Shown: one piece after another, positions 40,571 through 49,656 of the stretch
Numbering within the stretch: position 1 is the first letter of the stretch
How the letters are laid out: every line of letters begins with the position of its first letter
Origin: Pseudomonas marginalis
GTDB taxonomy: Bacteria > Pseudomonadota > Gammaproteobacteria > Pseudomonadales > Pseudomonadaceae
Assembly (NCBI RefSeq): GCF_008692035.1
Contig: NZ_VTFG01000002.1
Span: forward strand, 992,001 to 1,056,000
DNA: 64,000 nucleotides
Reading direction: 5' to 3'
The notes under the pieces: generated by a model
Databases searched by the model: none
Seen by the model: only the letters and a program-made list of their open reading frames with translations
What the model was told of the DNA's origin: nothing
Program-made: the position numbers and the translations under genes

Positions 40571-42472
40571 ATGAAATGCGACCCCAACCTCTATCGCGCC
40601 GCACCGCCATCACTTGCCGTGAAACCTCGTCTGATTCGCCAACTGTTCCTGCCGCCGTTGATCATCGCCCTGATGATCGGCCTGGGTTATATCGGCTTCT
40701 GGATCAGTGAGTACTACGGCATCCGCACCCTCAGCGACAACGGCGAACGCCAGCTGGAGCTGCATGCCCGCACCGTCGAGAGTGAAATCAGCAAATACAC
40801 CTACCTGCCCAGCCTGCTGGAGCTGGAATCGAGCGTCTCCAAGCTGCTGGCCGAGCCGAACCAGGAAACCCGCAAAACGGTCAACGACTACCTCGAAGGC
40901 CTGAACCGACGCAGTCGCAGTCGGGCCATCTACGTGATGGACACCACCGGCCGTGTGCTGGCCACCAGTAACTGGCGCGATGCCGACAGTTACCAGGGTG
41001 AAGACCTGTCCTTTCGCGCCTATTTCCAGAATGCCGTGCGCGGCCAGCCCGGGCGTTTCTACGGCATCGGCAGCACCAACGGCGAACCCGGCTACTACCT
41101 GGCCCATGGCCTGGAAGAACACGGCAAGATCATCGGCGTGGCGGTGGTAAAAGTGCGCCTCGAAGCCCTGGAAGAGCGCTGGCAACGCGCGCGCCTCGAA
41201 GCCTTTGTGAGCGACGAGAACGGCATCATCATTCTCTCCAGCGACCCGGCTCGACGCCTCAAGGCGGTGCGACCGCTGAGCGACGAGACCAAGGATCGCC
41301 TGGCCCACAGCCTGCAATATTACTGGGCCACGCTCAACGAACTGGAACCCCTGGCCCGTGAGCGCTTGAATGAACGCAGCGAGAAGCTGACCTTCCCGGC
41401 CAACACTGAAGTGGTCAACGACGAGCACGAAGTCAGCTACCTGGCGCAAACCCGTCCACTCAACGACACACCGTGGAATTTCACCCTGCTCACCCCGCTC
41501 AACGACCTGCGCCGCGCGGCGATCAACCAGGGCATCCTGGTGGCAGTCGCGTTTGGCCTCGTCGCGTTTTTGCTGATTGCCTGGAACGAGCGGCGCAAAG
41601 TCATCGCCACCCGCCTCGCTGCGCGGGAAGCCTTGCAGGAAGCCAACAGCCAGCTGGAACGGCGGATCGCCGAACGCACCGCCGACCTGCGCGCCAGCAA
41701 CGAGCGGCTCAAGGGCCAGATCCGCGAACGGCGCCAGGCCGAGGAAACCCTGCGCCGCGCCCAGGATGAACTGGTACAGGCCGGCAAGCTGGCGGCCATC
41801 GGCCAGATGTCCACCAGCATCGCCCATGAACTGAACCAGCCGTTGGCCGCGCTGCGCACCTTGTCCGGCAACACCGTGCGCTTCCTCGAACGCGGCGCGC
41901 TGGACACCGCCAGCGCCAACCTCAAGACCATCAACGAGCTGATCGACCGCATGGGCCGCATCACCGCCAGCCTGCGCTCCTTTGCCCGACGCGGCGATGA
42001 CCAGGGCGAAGCCAGCCTGGCCAAGGCCGTGGACGCCGCGTTCCAGGTCCTCGGCCCACGCCTGGACAGCCTGCCGCTGAGCCTGCACCGCAACTTTGCC
42101 CCGGCCCAATTGCAGATCGACCAGACGCGCCTGGAACAGATCCTGGTCAACCTGATCGGCAACGCCCTCGACGCCATGCAGGCACAACCGGCTCCCGAGT
42201 TGTGCCTGGAAGGCAGCATCGCCGACGGCAAATACCGCCTGCTGGTGCGCGACAACGGCCACGGCATCGACGCCGAGGCGCGCAAGCATCTGTTCGAACC
42301 CTTCTTCACCACCAAACCCGGCGAGCAAGGCCTGGGCCTGGGCCTGACCCTCTCCGCCAGCCTCGCGGCAGCCACCGGCGGCACCCTCGCCGTGGAGCAC
42401 CCGGCCGGCGGTGGCACTGCCTTTGTCCTGAGCCTGCCGCTGGTGGGCGCTCAACAAGCTGAGTCGACATGA
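40571..42472 (+). CDS. aauS: Sensor histidine kinase AauS (acidic amino acid sensing)
   Basis: The 633-residue kinase is DctB-like. It has an N-terminal membrane segment (residues about 24-46), a periplasmic double-PDC sensor domain (about 50-310), a second membrane segment (about 318-338), a coiled linker, a phospho-acceptor box IAHELNQPLAALRTL (His near 420) and an ATPase domain with VNLIGNALDAM and GLGLGLTLSASLA. It senses extracellular glutamate/aspartate in pseudomonads. The stop overlaps aauR. A GTG one codon upstream of the chosen ATG is possible. Confidence 0.9.
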   Translation: MKCDPNLYRAAPPSLAVKPRLIRQLFLPPLIIALMIGLGYIGFWISEYYGIRTLSDNGERQLELHARTVESEISKYTYLPSLLELESSVSKLLAEPNQETRKTVNDYLEGLNRRSRSRAIYVMDTTGRVLATSNWRDADSYQGEDLSFRAYFQNAVRGQPGRFYGIGSTNGEPGYYLAHGLEEHGKIIGVAVVKVRLEALEERWQRARLEAFVSDENGIIILSSDPARRLKAVRPLSDETKDRLAHSLQYYWATLNELEPLARERLNERSEKLTFPANTEVVNDEHEVSYLAQTRPLNDTPWNFTLLTPLNDLRRAAINQGILVAVAFGLVAFLLIAWNERRKVIATRLAAREALQEANSQLERRIAERTADLRASNERLKGQIRERRQAEETLRRAQDELVQAGKLAAIGQMSTSIAHELNQPLAALRTLSGNTVRFLERGALDTASANLKTINELIDRMGRITASLRSFARRGDDQGEASLAKAVDAAFQVLGPRLDSLPLSLHRNFAPAQLQIDQTRLEQILVNLIGNALDAMQAQPAPELCLEGSIADGKYRLLVRDNGHGIDAEARKHLFEPFFTTKPGEQGLGLGLTLSASLAAATGGTLAVEHPAGGGTAFVLSLPLVGAQQAEST

Positions 42473-43806
42473 ATATTGATCCTCAAGACCTCACCGTGCT
42501 GATTGTCGAAGACGACCCCCATGTGCTGCTCGGCTGCCAACAGGCCCTGGCGCTGGAAGACATCCCCAGCGTGGGCGTGGGCAGTGCCGAAGAAGCGTTG
42601 AAACGCATCGGCGAGAACTTCGCCGGCATCGTGATCAGCGACATCCGCCTGCCGGGCATCGACGGCCTGGAACTGCTCACCCGTCTCAAGGCCCTGGATA
42701 AAAGCCTGCCGGTGGTGCTGATCACCGGGCATGGCGACATCTCCATGGCGGTCGGCGCCATGCGCAATGGCGCCTACGACTTCATGGAGAAACCCTTCTC
42801 CCCCGAGCGCCTGGTCGACGTCGCCCGCCGCGCCCTGGAACAACGCGGGCTGGCGCGGGAAGTCTGGTCGCTGCGCCGCCAGTTGGCTGAGCGGGATTCG
42901 CTGGAAGGCCGCATCATCGGTCGCTCGCCGGCCATGCAGAACCTGCGCGAGCTGATCGCCAACGTCGCCGATACCTCGGCCAACGTGCTGATCGAAGGCG
43001 AGACCGGCACCGGCAAGGAACTGGTCGCGCGTTGCCTGCATGATTTCAGCCGCCGGCACGCCCACCAGTTCGTCGCCCTCAACTGCGGCGGCCTGCCGGA
43101 GAACCTGTTCGAAAGCGAGATTTTCGGCCACGAAGCCAACGCCTTTACCGGCGCAGGCAAGCGCCGTATCGGCAAGATCGAACACGCCCATGAAGGCACG
43201 CTGTTCCTCGATGAAGTGGAAAGCATGCCGATCAACCTGCAGATCAAATTGCTGCGGGTGCTGCAGGAGCGCACCCTGGAACGCCTGGGCTCGAACCAGA
43301 GCGTGGCCGTGGATTGCCGGGTGATCGCCGCCACCAAGTCCGACCTCGACGAACTGAGCCGCGCCAGCCAGTTCCGCAGCGACCTGTACTACCGCCTCAA
43401 CGTGGTGACCCTGGAACTGCCGCCCCTGCGCGAACGCCGCGAAGACATCCTGCAGCTGTTCGAACACTTCCTGCAGCAGTCGTCGCTGCGTTTTGACCGC
43501 ACCGCGCCGGAACTGGACAACCAGACCCTCTCCAGCCTGATGAGCCACGACTGGCCCGGTAACGTACGCGAACTGCGCAACGTCGCCGAACGCTTCGCCC
43601 TCGGCCTGCCCGCCTTCAAGAAAAGCGGGGCCAGCAGCGGCAGCCAAGGCCTGGCGTTCACCGAAGCGGTGGAAGCCTTTGAACGCAACCTGCTCAGCGA
43701 CGCCCTGCAACGCAGCGGCGGCAACCTGACCCAGGCCAGCCAGGAACTGGGCATGGCCAAGACCACCCTGTTCGACAAGGTCAAGAAATACGGGTTGAGC
43801 CACTGA
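42469..43806 (+). CDS. aauR: Sigma-54-dependent response regulator AauR
   Basis: The 445-residue NtrC-type activator has a receiver domain (phospho-Asp in IVISDIRLPG near 55), an AAA+ domain with Walker A GETGTGKE, the sigma-54 contact loop GAFTGA-like AFTGAGKRR and Walker B TLFLDEVES, and a C-terminal Fis-type HTH (NLTQASQELGMAKTTLFDKV). It should activate the aat sigma-54 promoter 5 kb upstream through the TTCGG-N4-CCGAA sites. The usual GAFTGA reads NAFTGAG here. Its stop overlaps the next start as TGATG. Confidence 0.92.
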   Translation: MNIDPQDLTVLIVEDDPHVLLGCQQALALEDIPSVGVGSAEEALKRIGENFAGIVISDIRLPGIDGLELLTRLKALDKSLPVVLITGHGDISMAVGAMRNGAYDFMEKPFSPERLVDVARRALEQRGLAREVWSLRRQLAERDSLEGRIIGRSPAMQNLRELIANVADTSANVLIEGETGTGKELVARCLHDFSRRHAHQFVALNCGGLPENLFESEIFGHEANAFTGAGKRRIGKIEHAHEGTLFLDEVESMPINLQIKLLRVLQERTLERLGSNQSVAVDCRVIAATKSDLDELSRASQFRSDLYYRLNVVTLELPPLRERREDILQLFEHFLQQSSLRFDRTAPELDNQTLSSLMSHDWPGNVRELRNVAERFALGLPAFKKSGASSGSQGLAFTEAVEAFERNLLSDALQRSGGNLTQASQELGMAKTTLFDKVKKYGLSH

Positions 43807-44144
43807 TGGATGTTTTTTTGAAAGCCGCCCTGGGCGCGGCGGTGGTGCTGATCCTGGCGGCACTGGCCAAGACCAGGAACTACTACATCGCCGGGCTGGT
43901 GCCGCTGTTTCCGACCTTTGCGTTGATCGCCCATTACATCGTCGGCAAGGGCCGCTCGCTGGACGATTTGAAGACCACCATCCTGTTCGGGATGTGGTCG
44001 ATCATTCCCTACTTTTGGTATTTGGCGACGTTGTATGTGATGGTGGACCGCATGCGGCTGGAGGCCTCTTTAGCCGTCGCGGCGGTAGCGTGGCTGATGG
44101 CCGCGACGGTGTTGGTGAGCGTGTGGGTACGCGTCCACGCCTGA
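43806..44144 (+). CDS. glpM: GlpM-family membrane protein
   Basis: The 112-residue protein has four predicted membrane segments and the family stretch KTRNYYIAGLVPLFPTFALI followed by HYIVGKGRS. In P. aeruginosa GlpM lies next to glpD and affects alginate production. Its molecular role is not known. Here it is coupled to aauR by a one-base overlap, so it is probably expressed with that regulator rather than with the glp genes. Confidence 0.85.
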   Translation: MDVFLKAALGAAVVLILAALAKTRNYYIAGLVPLFPTFALIAHYIVGKGRSLDDLKTTILFGMWSIIPYFWYLATLYVMVDRMRLEASLAVAAVAWLMAATVLVSVWVRVHA

Positions 44145-44160
44145 CACCACTCAATCCAAA

Positions 44161-44249
44161 TGTGGGAGGGGGCTTGCCCCCGATAGCGGTGTATCAGTCA
44201 CCTTATCTTTAACTGACCCACTGCCATCGGGGGCAAGCCCCCTCCCACA
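44161..44249. repeat. REPIN (two inverted REP elements)
   Basis: TGTGGGAGGGGGCTTGCCCC (from 44161) and its inverted copy (44226-44249) form a pair with a loop of about 40 bases. This is the standard Pseudomonas REP doublet, here between convergent genes. Such elements are moved by RAYT transposases encoded elsewhere. Confidence 0.9.
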
Positions 44250-44266
44250 CTTTTAATCGAGGCGTG

Positions 44267-45664
44267 TCAGCGGACGATCTTGTCGACCTGGATGCCCAGC
44301 TTCTTCAACCGATACCAGAAGCTTCTCTCGGAAATTCCTATCTTCGCCGCCGCCGCAGCCTGCACGCCGTTGCTCTCCTGCAAGGCGGCCAGGATGTAGG
44401 CTTTCTCCACCTCCGCCAGCGCCGCATCCAGGTCCTGGGGAATCCCCGGCCCTTCGCTGAGGATCGCGGTCACGCCGCCTTCGCTGGGTTTGGAAGCAAA
44501 CAGATAACCCGGTAAATCAATGTCTTCGATCACAGGCGTGGCGGCCACGATGGTCGCGCGCTCCACACAGTTTTGCAGCTCACGGATATTGCCCGGCCAG
44601 TGATACGCGGCCATGGCCTGCAACGCCTCAGGGCTGAAGCCGGTAATCCGCTTGCCGGCAGTGGCGCTGAGGGTCCGGGCAAAGTGGCGGGCCAGGGGCG
44701 CGATGTCTTCCACACGCTCACGCAGGGCTGGCAGCGGGATCGGGAACACATTGAGGCGGTAATACAGGTCTTCGCGAAACTCCTTGTTAGCCACCGCCTC
44801 CAGCAGGTTCTTGTTGGTGGCCGCGATCACCCGCACATCCACCTTGCGCTCGCGGGGGTCGCCCACCGGCTCGATCACCCGCTCCTGCAAGGCGCGCAGG
44901 ATCTTGGCCTGCAATGCCAGGGGCATATCGCCCACTTCATCGAGAAACAGCGTGCCCTTGTCGGCCTGCTGGAAGCGCCCGACCCGGTCAGACACGGCGC
45001 CGGTAAACGCGCCCTTGCGATGGCCGAACATTTCGCTTTCCAGCAACCCTTCGGGGATCGCCGCGCAGTTGACCGCCACAAACGGCTTGTCGGCACGGCT
45101 GCCATGCTTGTGGATGGCGCGGGCGACCATTTCCTTGCCGGTGCCGCTTTCGCCGGTCAGCAGGATGGTGGTGCTGCTGTCGCGCACCGAATCCACCGCC
45201 TGCAACACTTTGCGAAACGCCGGGCTGTCGCCCACCAGGCTGTCGAACTGCGCCTGCTCATCCAGTTCGGCGCGCAGGCGCGCGTTGTCGCGCATGATGT
45301 CGCGAAACTGCAGGGCCTTGGCCACGGTGATGTCCAGCTCGTCGATATCGAACGGTTTGGCAATGTAGTCGTAGGCACCGTTGCGCATCGACTGCACGGC
45401 GTTTTTCACCGTGCTGTAGGCGGTCATCACGATCACCGGCACGTGGGGATAACGCACCTTGATCTCGGCCAGCAAGGCCGGCCCGTCCATGCCCGGCATG
45501 CGCCAGTCACTGATCACCAGGTCGATGTCTTCCTGTTCCAGCACCTTGAGCGCATGCAGGCCGTTGCCCGCAATGAACACCTGCACGCTGTTCTGGCCCA
45601 GGGCCGACGCCAGCAGGTCGCAGAGCTTGGGTTCGTCGTCGACTACCAGAATGTTATGCGTCAT
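44267..45664 (-). CDS. Sigma-54-dependent response regulator, NtrC type
   Basis: The 465-residue activator has a receiver (phospho-Asp in LVISDWRMPG near 54), an AAA+ domain with GESGTGKE, an intact GAFTGA loop and TLFLDEVGD, and a Fis HTH (GVQAAAAAKIGISERSFWYR). It is the last gene of a six-gene leftward operon and overlaps the sensor kinase gene by 11 bases, so the two are a pair. The targets probably include this operon or a linked function. No sigma-54 promoter was confirmed at 51.8 kb. Confidence 0.9.
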   Translation of the reverse strand: MTHNILVVDDEPKLCDLLASALGQNSVQVFIAGNGLHALKVLEQEDIDLVISDWRMPGMDGPALLAEIKVRYPHVPVIVMTAYSTVKNAVQSMRNGAYDYIAKPFDIDELDITVAKALQFRDIMRDNARLRAELDEQAQFDSLVGDSPAFRKVLQAVDSVRDSSTTILLTGESGTGKEMVARAIHKHGSRADKPFVAVNCAAIPEGLLESEMFGHRKGAFTGAVSDRVGRFQQADKGTLFLDEVGDMPLALQAKILRALQERVIEPVGDPRERKVDVRVIAATNKNLLEAVANKEFREDLYYRLNVFPIPLPALRERVEDIAPLARHFARTLSATAGKRITGFSPEALQAMAAYHWPGNIRELQNCVERATIVAATPVIEDIDLPGYLFASKPSEGGVTAILSEGPGIPQDLDAALAEVEKAYILAALQESNGVQAAAAAKIGISERSFWYRLKKLGIQVDKIVR

Positions 45665-47423
45665 GACTGTCCTCGTCGTCTTCGCCTGTCGCTGGAATGT
45701 ACAGGCTGAAGGTGGCGCCGGCATCGTTTTCGCTGGCGCATTCGATGCTGCCGTCGTGACTTTCCATGATCGAATAGACTTTGGCCAGGCCCAGGCCCGT
45801 GCCCGAGGCCTTGGTGGTGACGAATGGCGTAAAGATACGCTCGATCATCTCCGGCGCGATGCCCTGGCCGGTGTCGGCGATGGCGATGACGGTGTTGTCG
45901 CCCTCGCTGCGGATGCCCAGGGTCAGGCGCCCGCCTTCAGGCATGGCATCGATGGCGTTGAGAATCAAGTTGAGGCAGGCCTGCTTGAGTTGCTTGGCGT
46001 CGGCGTAGATCGTCGCCCCCGGCGCCTGGTCGTCGATCTGCGCGTCGATGTTATGGCTGGCCAGTTCCGGCGCGCAGAAGCCCAGGATCTCCTCCACCAG
46101 CGGACGGGCCGGCTGCAGCACGCGCAACGGTGGGTTGGGTTTGGCAAAGTCGAGGAACTCGGTGATCAGGTCATTGATGCGGCTGACTTCGCTGATCACA
46201 TATTCCAGGTGGCGCTTGTCGGCGTCCGGCAGGTCAACGCGGCGGTGCAACAACTGGGTGGCCGTCTTGATGATGCCCAACGGGTTACGGATCTCATGGG
46301 CCAGGCCCATGGCGACTTCACCCAGTGCATGCAGGCGATCACGCCGGCGCAGTTGGGCTTCGAGGTGGTGCAGCTCGCCCAGGCGCTCGGTCATATGGTT
46401 GAAGGTGCTGCTCAATTGCGCCAGTTCATCGCCGCCACTGACCAGCACGCGGTGCGTGTAGTTGCCTGAGATCACCGCGCCCACGCCCTCGGATAAGTCC
46501 CGCAACGGCTTGGTCAGGCGCCGAGACACCAGCACCCCCGCCGCCAGGGACAGCGCCGAGCTGAGCAGGAAAATCAGCACGAACAGATTGCTCTGGTTCA
46601 CCAGCCCCACCAGGCTGGTATGGCGCAGCAGGCCGCTGAAAATCACGCCTTGGAGGTCACCGGCGTCATTGAAGATCGGCCAGTACAGCCCGCTGTAGCT
46701 GTTGGTGAACTGCTCGCTGGGCTGCTTGGTACTGCGCATCGCGGTCTCGACACTTTTCGGAATGCGCGCAGGATGGTCCACGAAGCGCTGGGTCGAAAAT
46801 ATCTCCGAGAACCCCTCGGGGTTGGCCAGGTACAGGCGCAGGTCGAGGGAATGCACATCGGCCACGCTGGTGAGAAAGCTGCTGTCCAGGTAGGTCGCCA
46901 CCAACAGGCGGTAGTCGACGCCGTCCTGGCTGGTTTCGAAGGTCGAGACCACAATCCCGGTGCTCACCCCTGCCACTTGCACGGTCTGCAGCACCGCGTT
47001 GCTGGTCAGGCTGATCTGTTTGACAATGTCATCGGAAGCCGTGCTGAACACCACCTTTTGATCGCTGGTGCGGATCAGCGCCACCACGTCGATGTCGGTG
47101 GCATCGGCGATGTCCGCGGTCAGCCGGTCATGCTTGGCCGCCTGCCGGCTCGAGGGCGGGCTGGTGTAGCGCAGGAACAGCTTGGCCATGCGCGCGTTGT
47201 CGTGAAGGATGTCGCCGATCTCGTCCTTGACGATCTTGGTCGATTCCTGCAGCCAGATGCGCACGTTGCTGTCGAAAATCTGCGACAGCGTGGTCGCCGC
47301 CAGCTCCGCCGCGATCATGGTGGGAATCACGCTGACCAGCCAGAACGCCAGCACCAGCTTGCGCTGGACGCTCCAGCGCGAAATGGCAAAGGGGCGGGCT
47401 TTCTGGCGGGTCTTGGTGATCAT
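45654..47423 (-). CDS. Sensor histidine kinase with HAMP domain
   Basis: The 589-residue kinase has a membrane segment near residues 28-48, a large periplasmic Cache-like sensor (about 50-290), a second membrane segment (about 305-325), a HAMP domain (SRRLTKPLRDLSEGVGAVIS), a phospho-acceptor box GLAHEIRNPLGIIKT and an ATPase domain (LNLILNAIDAMPEGG, GTGLGLAKVYSI). Coupling with the GNAT-like gene (ATGA at its start) and the NtrC regulator links signalling to the metabolic genes of the same operon. The signal is unknown. Confidence 0.9.
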   Translation of the reverse strand: MITKTRQKARPFAISRWSVQRKLVLAFWLVSVIPTMIAAELAATTLSQIFDSNVRIWLQESTKIVKDEIGDILHDNARMAKLFLRYTSPPSSRQAAKHDRLTADIADATDIDVVALIRTSDQKVVFSTASDDIVKQISLTSNAVLQTVQVAGVSTGIVVSTFETSQDGVDYRLLVATYLDSSFLTSVADVHSLDLRLYLANPEGFSEIFSTQRFVDHPARIPKSVETAMRSTKQPSEQFTNSYSGLYWPIFNDAGDLQGVIFSGLLRHTSLVGLVNQSNLFVLIFLLSSALSLAAGVLVSRRLTKPLRDLSEGVGAVISGNYTHRVLVSGGDELAQLSSTFNHMTERLGELHHLEAQLRRRDRLHALGEVAMGLAHEIRNPLGIIKTATQLLHRRVDLPDADKRHLEYVISEVSRINDLITEFLDFAKPNPPLRVLQPARPLVEEILGFCAPELASHNIDAQIDDQAPGATIYADAKQLKQACLNLILNAIDAMPEGGRLTLGIRSEGDNTVIAIADTGQGIAPEMIERIFTPFVTTKASGTGLGLAKVYSIMESHDGSIECASENDAGATFSLYIPATGEDDEDSHDA

Positions 47424-48547
47424 CAGGTTTCGCTTATCGCAGCAGCCATGGCAGGGTCGGAACGATCCGGTCGAATAAACAGTTTTACAAGCGTGAGCAG
47501 GCCGTTGACCAGCCGGTTGCGGTGGCGAAAAAACACACTGTTGCCCTGGAACTCGCAACCCAGGCGCAGCTTACTGGCATACCCGGCCTGGCCGCACTCA
47601 TACACCGCAATATTGTGTTGAATACAGTAGTCGACGTTGGTCAGCCAGCTGCGGAAGTACAGGTTGTAGTCACGGCTGAACGCAACGTCATGGGCGAAAA
47701 ACTTGTCCACCAACCGGTGCTCGTCCAGCAGCAGCAGGTTGAACGCCACCAACTGCTCGTCGACCCAGTAAAGAACACAGACGGCGCGATCGCCAAGGCG
47801 TTCCAGCACGCCGGTGAAATAGCCGGCAGGCAGGCGTTCGAACTGCAACTCGGCGCGCGTCAGCGTGGCCTCATACAGGCGCATGACCTCGGGCAGCACG
47901 TCGTCGATATTGCCGCGCCACTCCACCCGCGGTCCAGGTGCACGCAGCTTGCGGCGCAAGTCCTTGCGGGTGGATTTGCCCAGCGAGCCGAGGTAGGCGT
48001 CCACCGAGCCGTACGGCAGCGGCAACACCCCGGTGGGCAAGCCCGGCATGCTTTGAAAACCCGCCACCCGGCAACTGTCGAGCCAATGGGGGTCCTGGCT
48101 GGGTGCATCCTTGACCGCCAGCAGGCCGATACCGAAATCATCGGCATCCTGGCGCGCGGCCTCCAGCAAGTGTTTGAGCAACAACGGGCGACGCGACTCA
48201 GGCACGCCACTGGCCACCCCGGCGTCGCAACGCTCGGCCACCGGGGAGCCAATGGCATACAGGCCCAATTGCAAAACACCCGGCCACAGCCGCTCCACAC
48301 GTTCGGCCAAACGCTTGCCGGCGCCCGACACCGTGGTGTCGAGGCGATAATGGGTGATGAACGCGGCAGCCACGGCTACCAGCGTTCCGTTGTCATAAAC
48401 CGCCAGGTAGCGCCATTGGAAATCATCGATGGCGGCGTTTTCCACGGCGACGTAATAATCCCAGTCTTCCAGGGCACCGGGAAAACAGTCGTTCCAGGCG
48501 CTACGCTGGAGGGCCCGGATGGTCGGGAAGGCTTGGGTGGTGATCAC
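47423..48547 (-). CDS. GNAT/FemAB-like N-acyltransferase
   Basis: The product is 374 residues from a GTG at 48547 that has AAGGGA seven bases upstream. The second half has an Acetyltransf_6/FemAB-like pattern (LGSLGKSTRKDLRRKLR, then AGYFTGVLERLGDR, then LVAFNLLLLDEHRLVDKFF). It probably transfers an acyl or aminoacyl group to a small-molecule or cell-wall amine. The frame is open upstream through REP-derived sequence that would encode a repetitive KPAHH stretch. I exclude that part. The stop overlaps the kinase start. Confidence 0.75.
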   Translation of the reverse strand: MITTQAFPTIRALQRSAWNDCFPGALEDWDYYVAVENAAIDDFQWRYLAVYDNGTLVAVAAAFITHYRLDTTVSGAGKRLAERVERLWPGVLQLGLYAIGSPVAERCDAGVASGVPESRRPLLLKHLLEAARQDADDFGIGLLAVKDAPSQDPHWLDSCRVAGFQSMPGLPTGVLPLPYGSVDAYLGSLGKSTRKDLRRKLRAPGPRVEWRGNIDDVLPEVMRLYEATLTRAELQFERLPAGYFTGVLERLGDRAVCVLYWVDEQLVAFNLLLLDEHRLVDKFFAHDVAFSRDYNLYFRSWLTNVDYCIQHNIAVYECGQAGYASKLRLGCEFQGNSVFFRHRNRLVNGLLTLVKLFIRPDRSDPAMAAAISET

Positions 48548-48579
48548 ATCGTTTCCCTTGTTATGGCTGGCGAGCTTGC

Positions 48580-48810
48580 TGTGGTGAGCGGGCTTGTTGT
48601 GGTGAGCGGGCTTGCTGTGGTGAGCGGGCTTGCCCCGCGCTGGGCTGCGAAGCAGCCCCAAACCCAGGCACCTCAGTTCTAACTGGACGCATGCAGTGTC
48701 AGTGATGGGGCGGCTTCGCCGCCCAGCGCGGGACAAGCCCGCTCACCACAACAAGCCCGCTCACCACAACAGCAAGCCAGCTCAACACAACAAGCCCGCT
48801 CACCACAAAG
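48580..48810. repeat. Expanded REP-like inverted array with 18-base tandem units
   Basis: The left arm has three copies of the 18-base unit GTGGTGAGCGGGCTTGYT, then a hairpin core (GGGCTGCGAAGCAGCCC near 48640-48658). The right arm has the core GGGGCGGCTTCGCCGCCC (near 48707-48724) and four inverse units ACAAGCCCGCTCACCACA, one diverged. The whole is a REP doublet whose outer ends were tandemly amplified. The right arm is read as codons of the hydrolase gene. Confidence 0.85.
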
Positions 48811-49656
48811 TAAGCCGGCGTCCACAAACGCGGTGTGCCGTTCGACAAAGTCGGCACTCAACTCGATGACCCGGCGGTATTGCAGGTCGACGGTGATCAT
48901 GTGGTAGCAGTTGTCCAGCAGGATCTTGGTCACCGGGCCGCCCAGGTGACGCTCCACGTAATCGGCGTTCCAGCGGCTGGTGATGTCGTCTTCGAGGGAA
49001 TGCAGCACCAGGGCCGGCACCTTGACCTTGGGCATGCGTTTCCTGACCACGGCGTTCATGCGGTGCAATTCGCGCACCGTGATGCCTTCCATGGTCAGCA
49101 AACCGGCTTCGCTGCTCTGCCCTTCCTTCATCTGCCGCTCGACGATTGCCCGCAGGCGTTCGTTCTTGATGCCGTAGGGCGGCTTCTCTTCGAAGCGGCA
49201 GATGTGCACGCCGAACGGAATCTTCATCAGCAACGGCGTGAGGAATGCCAGCTTGTTGATGCTCCAGCCGTCGTACTTGAGGGTGGTCGAATACATCAAC
49301 AGCCCGGCAACTTGCCCAGGGTGCTCGGCAGCCACGTACATCGACATCACCGCGCCCATGGACAAGCCACCGACAAACACCTGCTCGTGGCGTTGCCTGA
49401 CCTGCACGAAGGTCTTGCGCACGCCCTCGTACCAGTCCAGCCAGCCGGTGGCCTGCAGGTCGCTGTTGTCACCACAGTGCCCGGCCAGGGTGGGCACGTA
49501 CACCGTGCAGTTACCCGCCTTGGCCAGGCCCTTGGCGACCTGGCGCAGTTCCGTCGGGGTGCCGGTCAGGCCGTGGATCAACAGGATCCCGACCGGACCT
49601 TCACCGAGAACGAAACCGGCGCGGCCTTCACCGAGGTCGATCCCGGCGGCGCTCAC
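48679..49656 (-). CDS. Alpha/beta hydrolase (carboxylesterase-like) with REP-encoded tail
   Basis: The first 280 residues form an alpha/beta hydrolase of the esterase/monoacylglycerol lipase kind: LLIHGLTGTPTE oxyanion region, nucleophile Ser in GGLSMGAVMS (near 99), acid Asp in LHSLEDDIT, and His in NCYHMITVD. The last 44 residues (starting LLCGERACCVELACCCGERA) are a direct translation of REP-like repeats, giving ten or so cysteines. The natural end was probably near FVERHTAFVDAG. The start overlaps the aminotransferase stop. The substrate is unknown. Confidence 0.85.
   Translation of the reverse strand: MSAAGIDLGEGRAGFVLGEGPVGILLIHGLTGTPTELRQVAKGLAKAGNCTVYVPTLAGHCGDNSDLQATGWLDWYEGVRKTFVQVRQRHEQVFVGGLSMGAVMSMYVAAEHPGQVAGLLMYSTTLKYDGWSINKLAFLTPLLMKIPFGVHICRFEEKPPYGIKNERLRAIVERQMKEGQSSEAGLLTMEGITVRELHRMNAVVRKRMPKVKVPALVLHSLEDDITSRWNADYVERHLGGPVTKILLDNCYHMITVDLQYRRVIELSADFVERHTAFVDAGLLCGERACCVELACCCGERACCGERACPALGGEAAPSLTLHASS

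Noticed and set aside
32703..43863. Several 500-600 codon leftward frames opposite glpK, glpD, aauS and aauR
   Set aside because: All are antisense to intact, well-identified genes and lack ribosome sites and domains.
48580..48810. CRISPR-like repeated units
   Set aside because: The 18-base units abut without unique spacers and are arranged as inverted arms of a REP-like element, with no cas genes.
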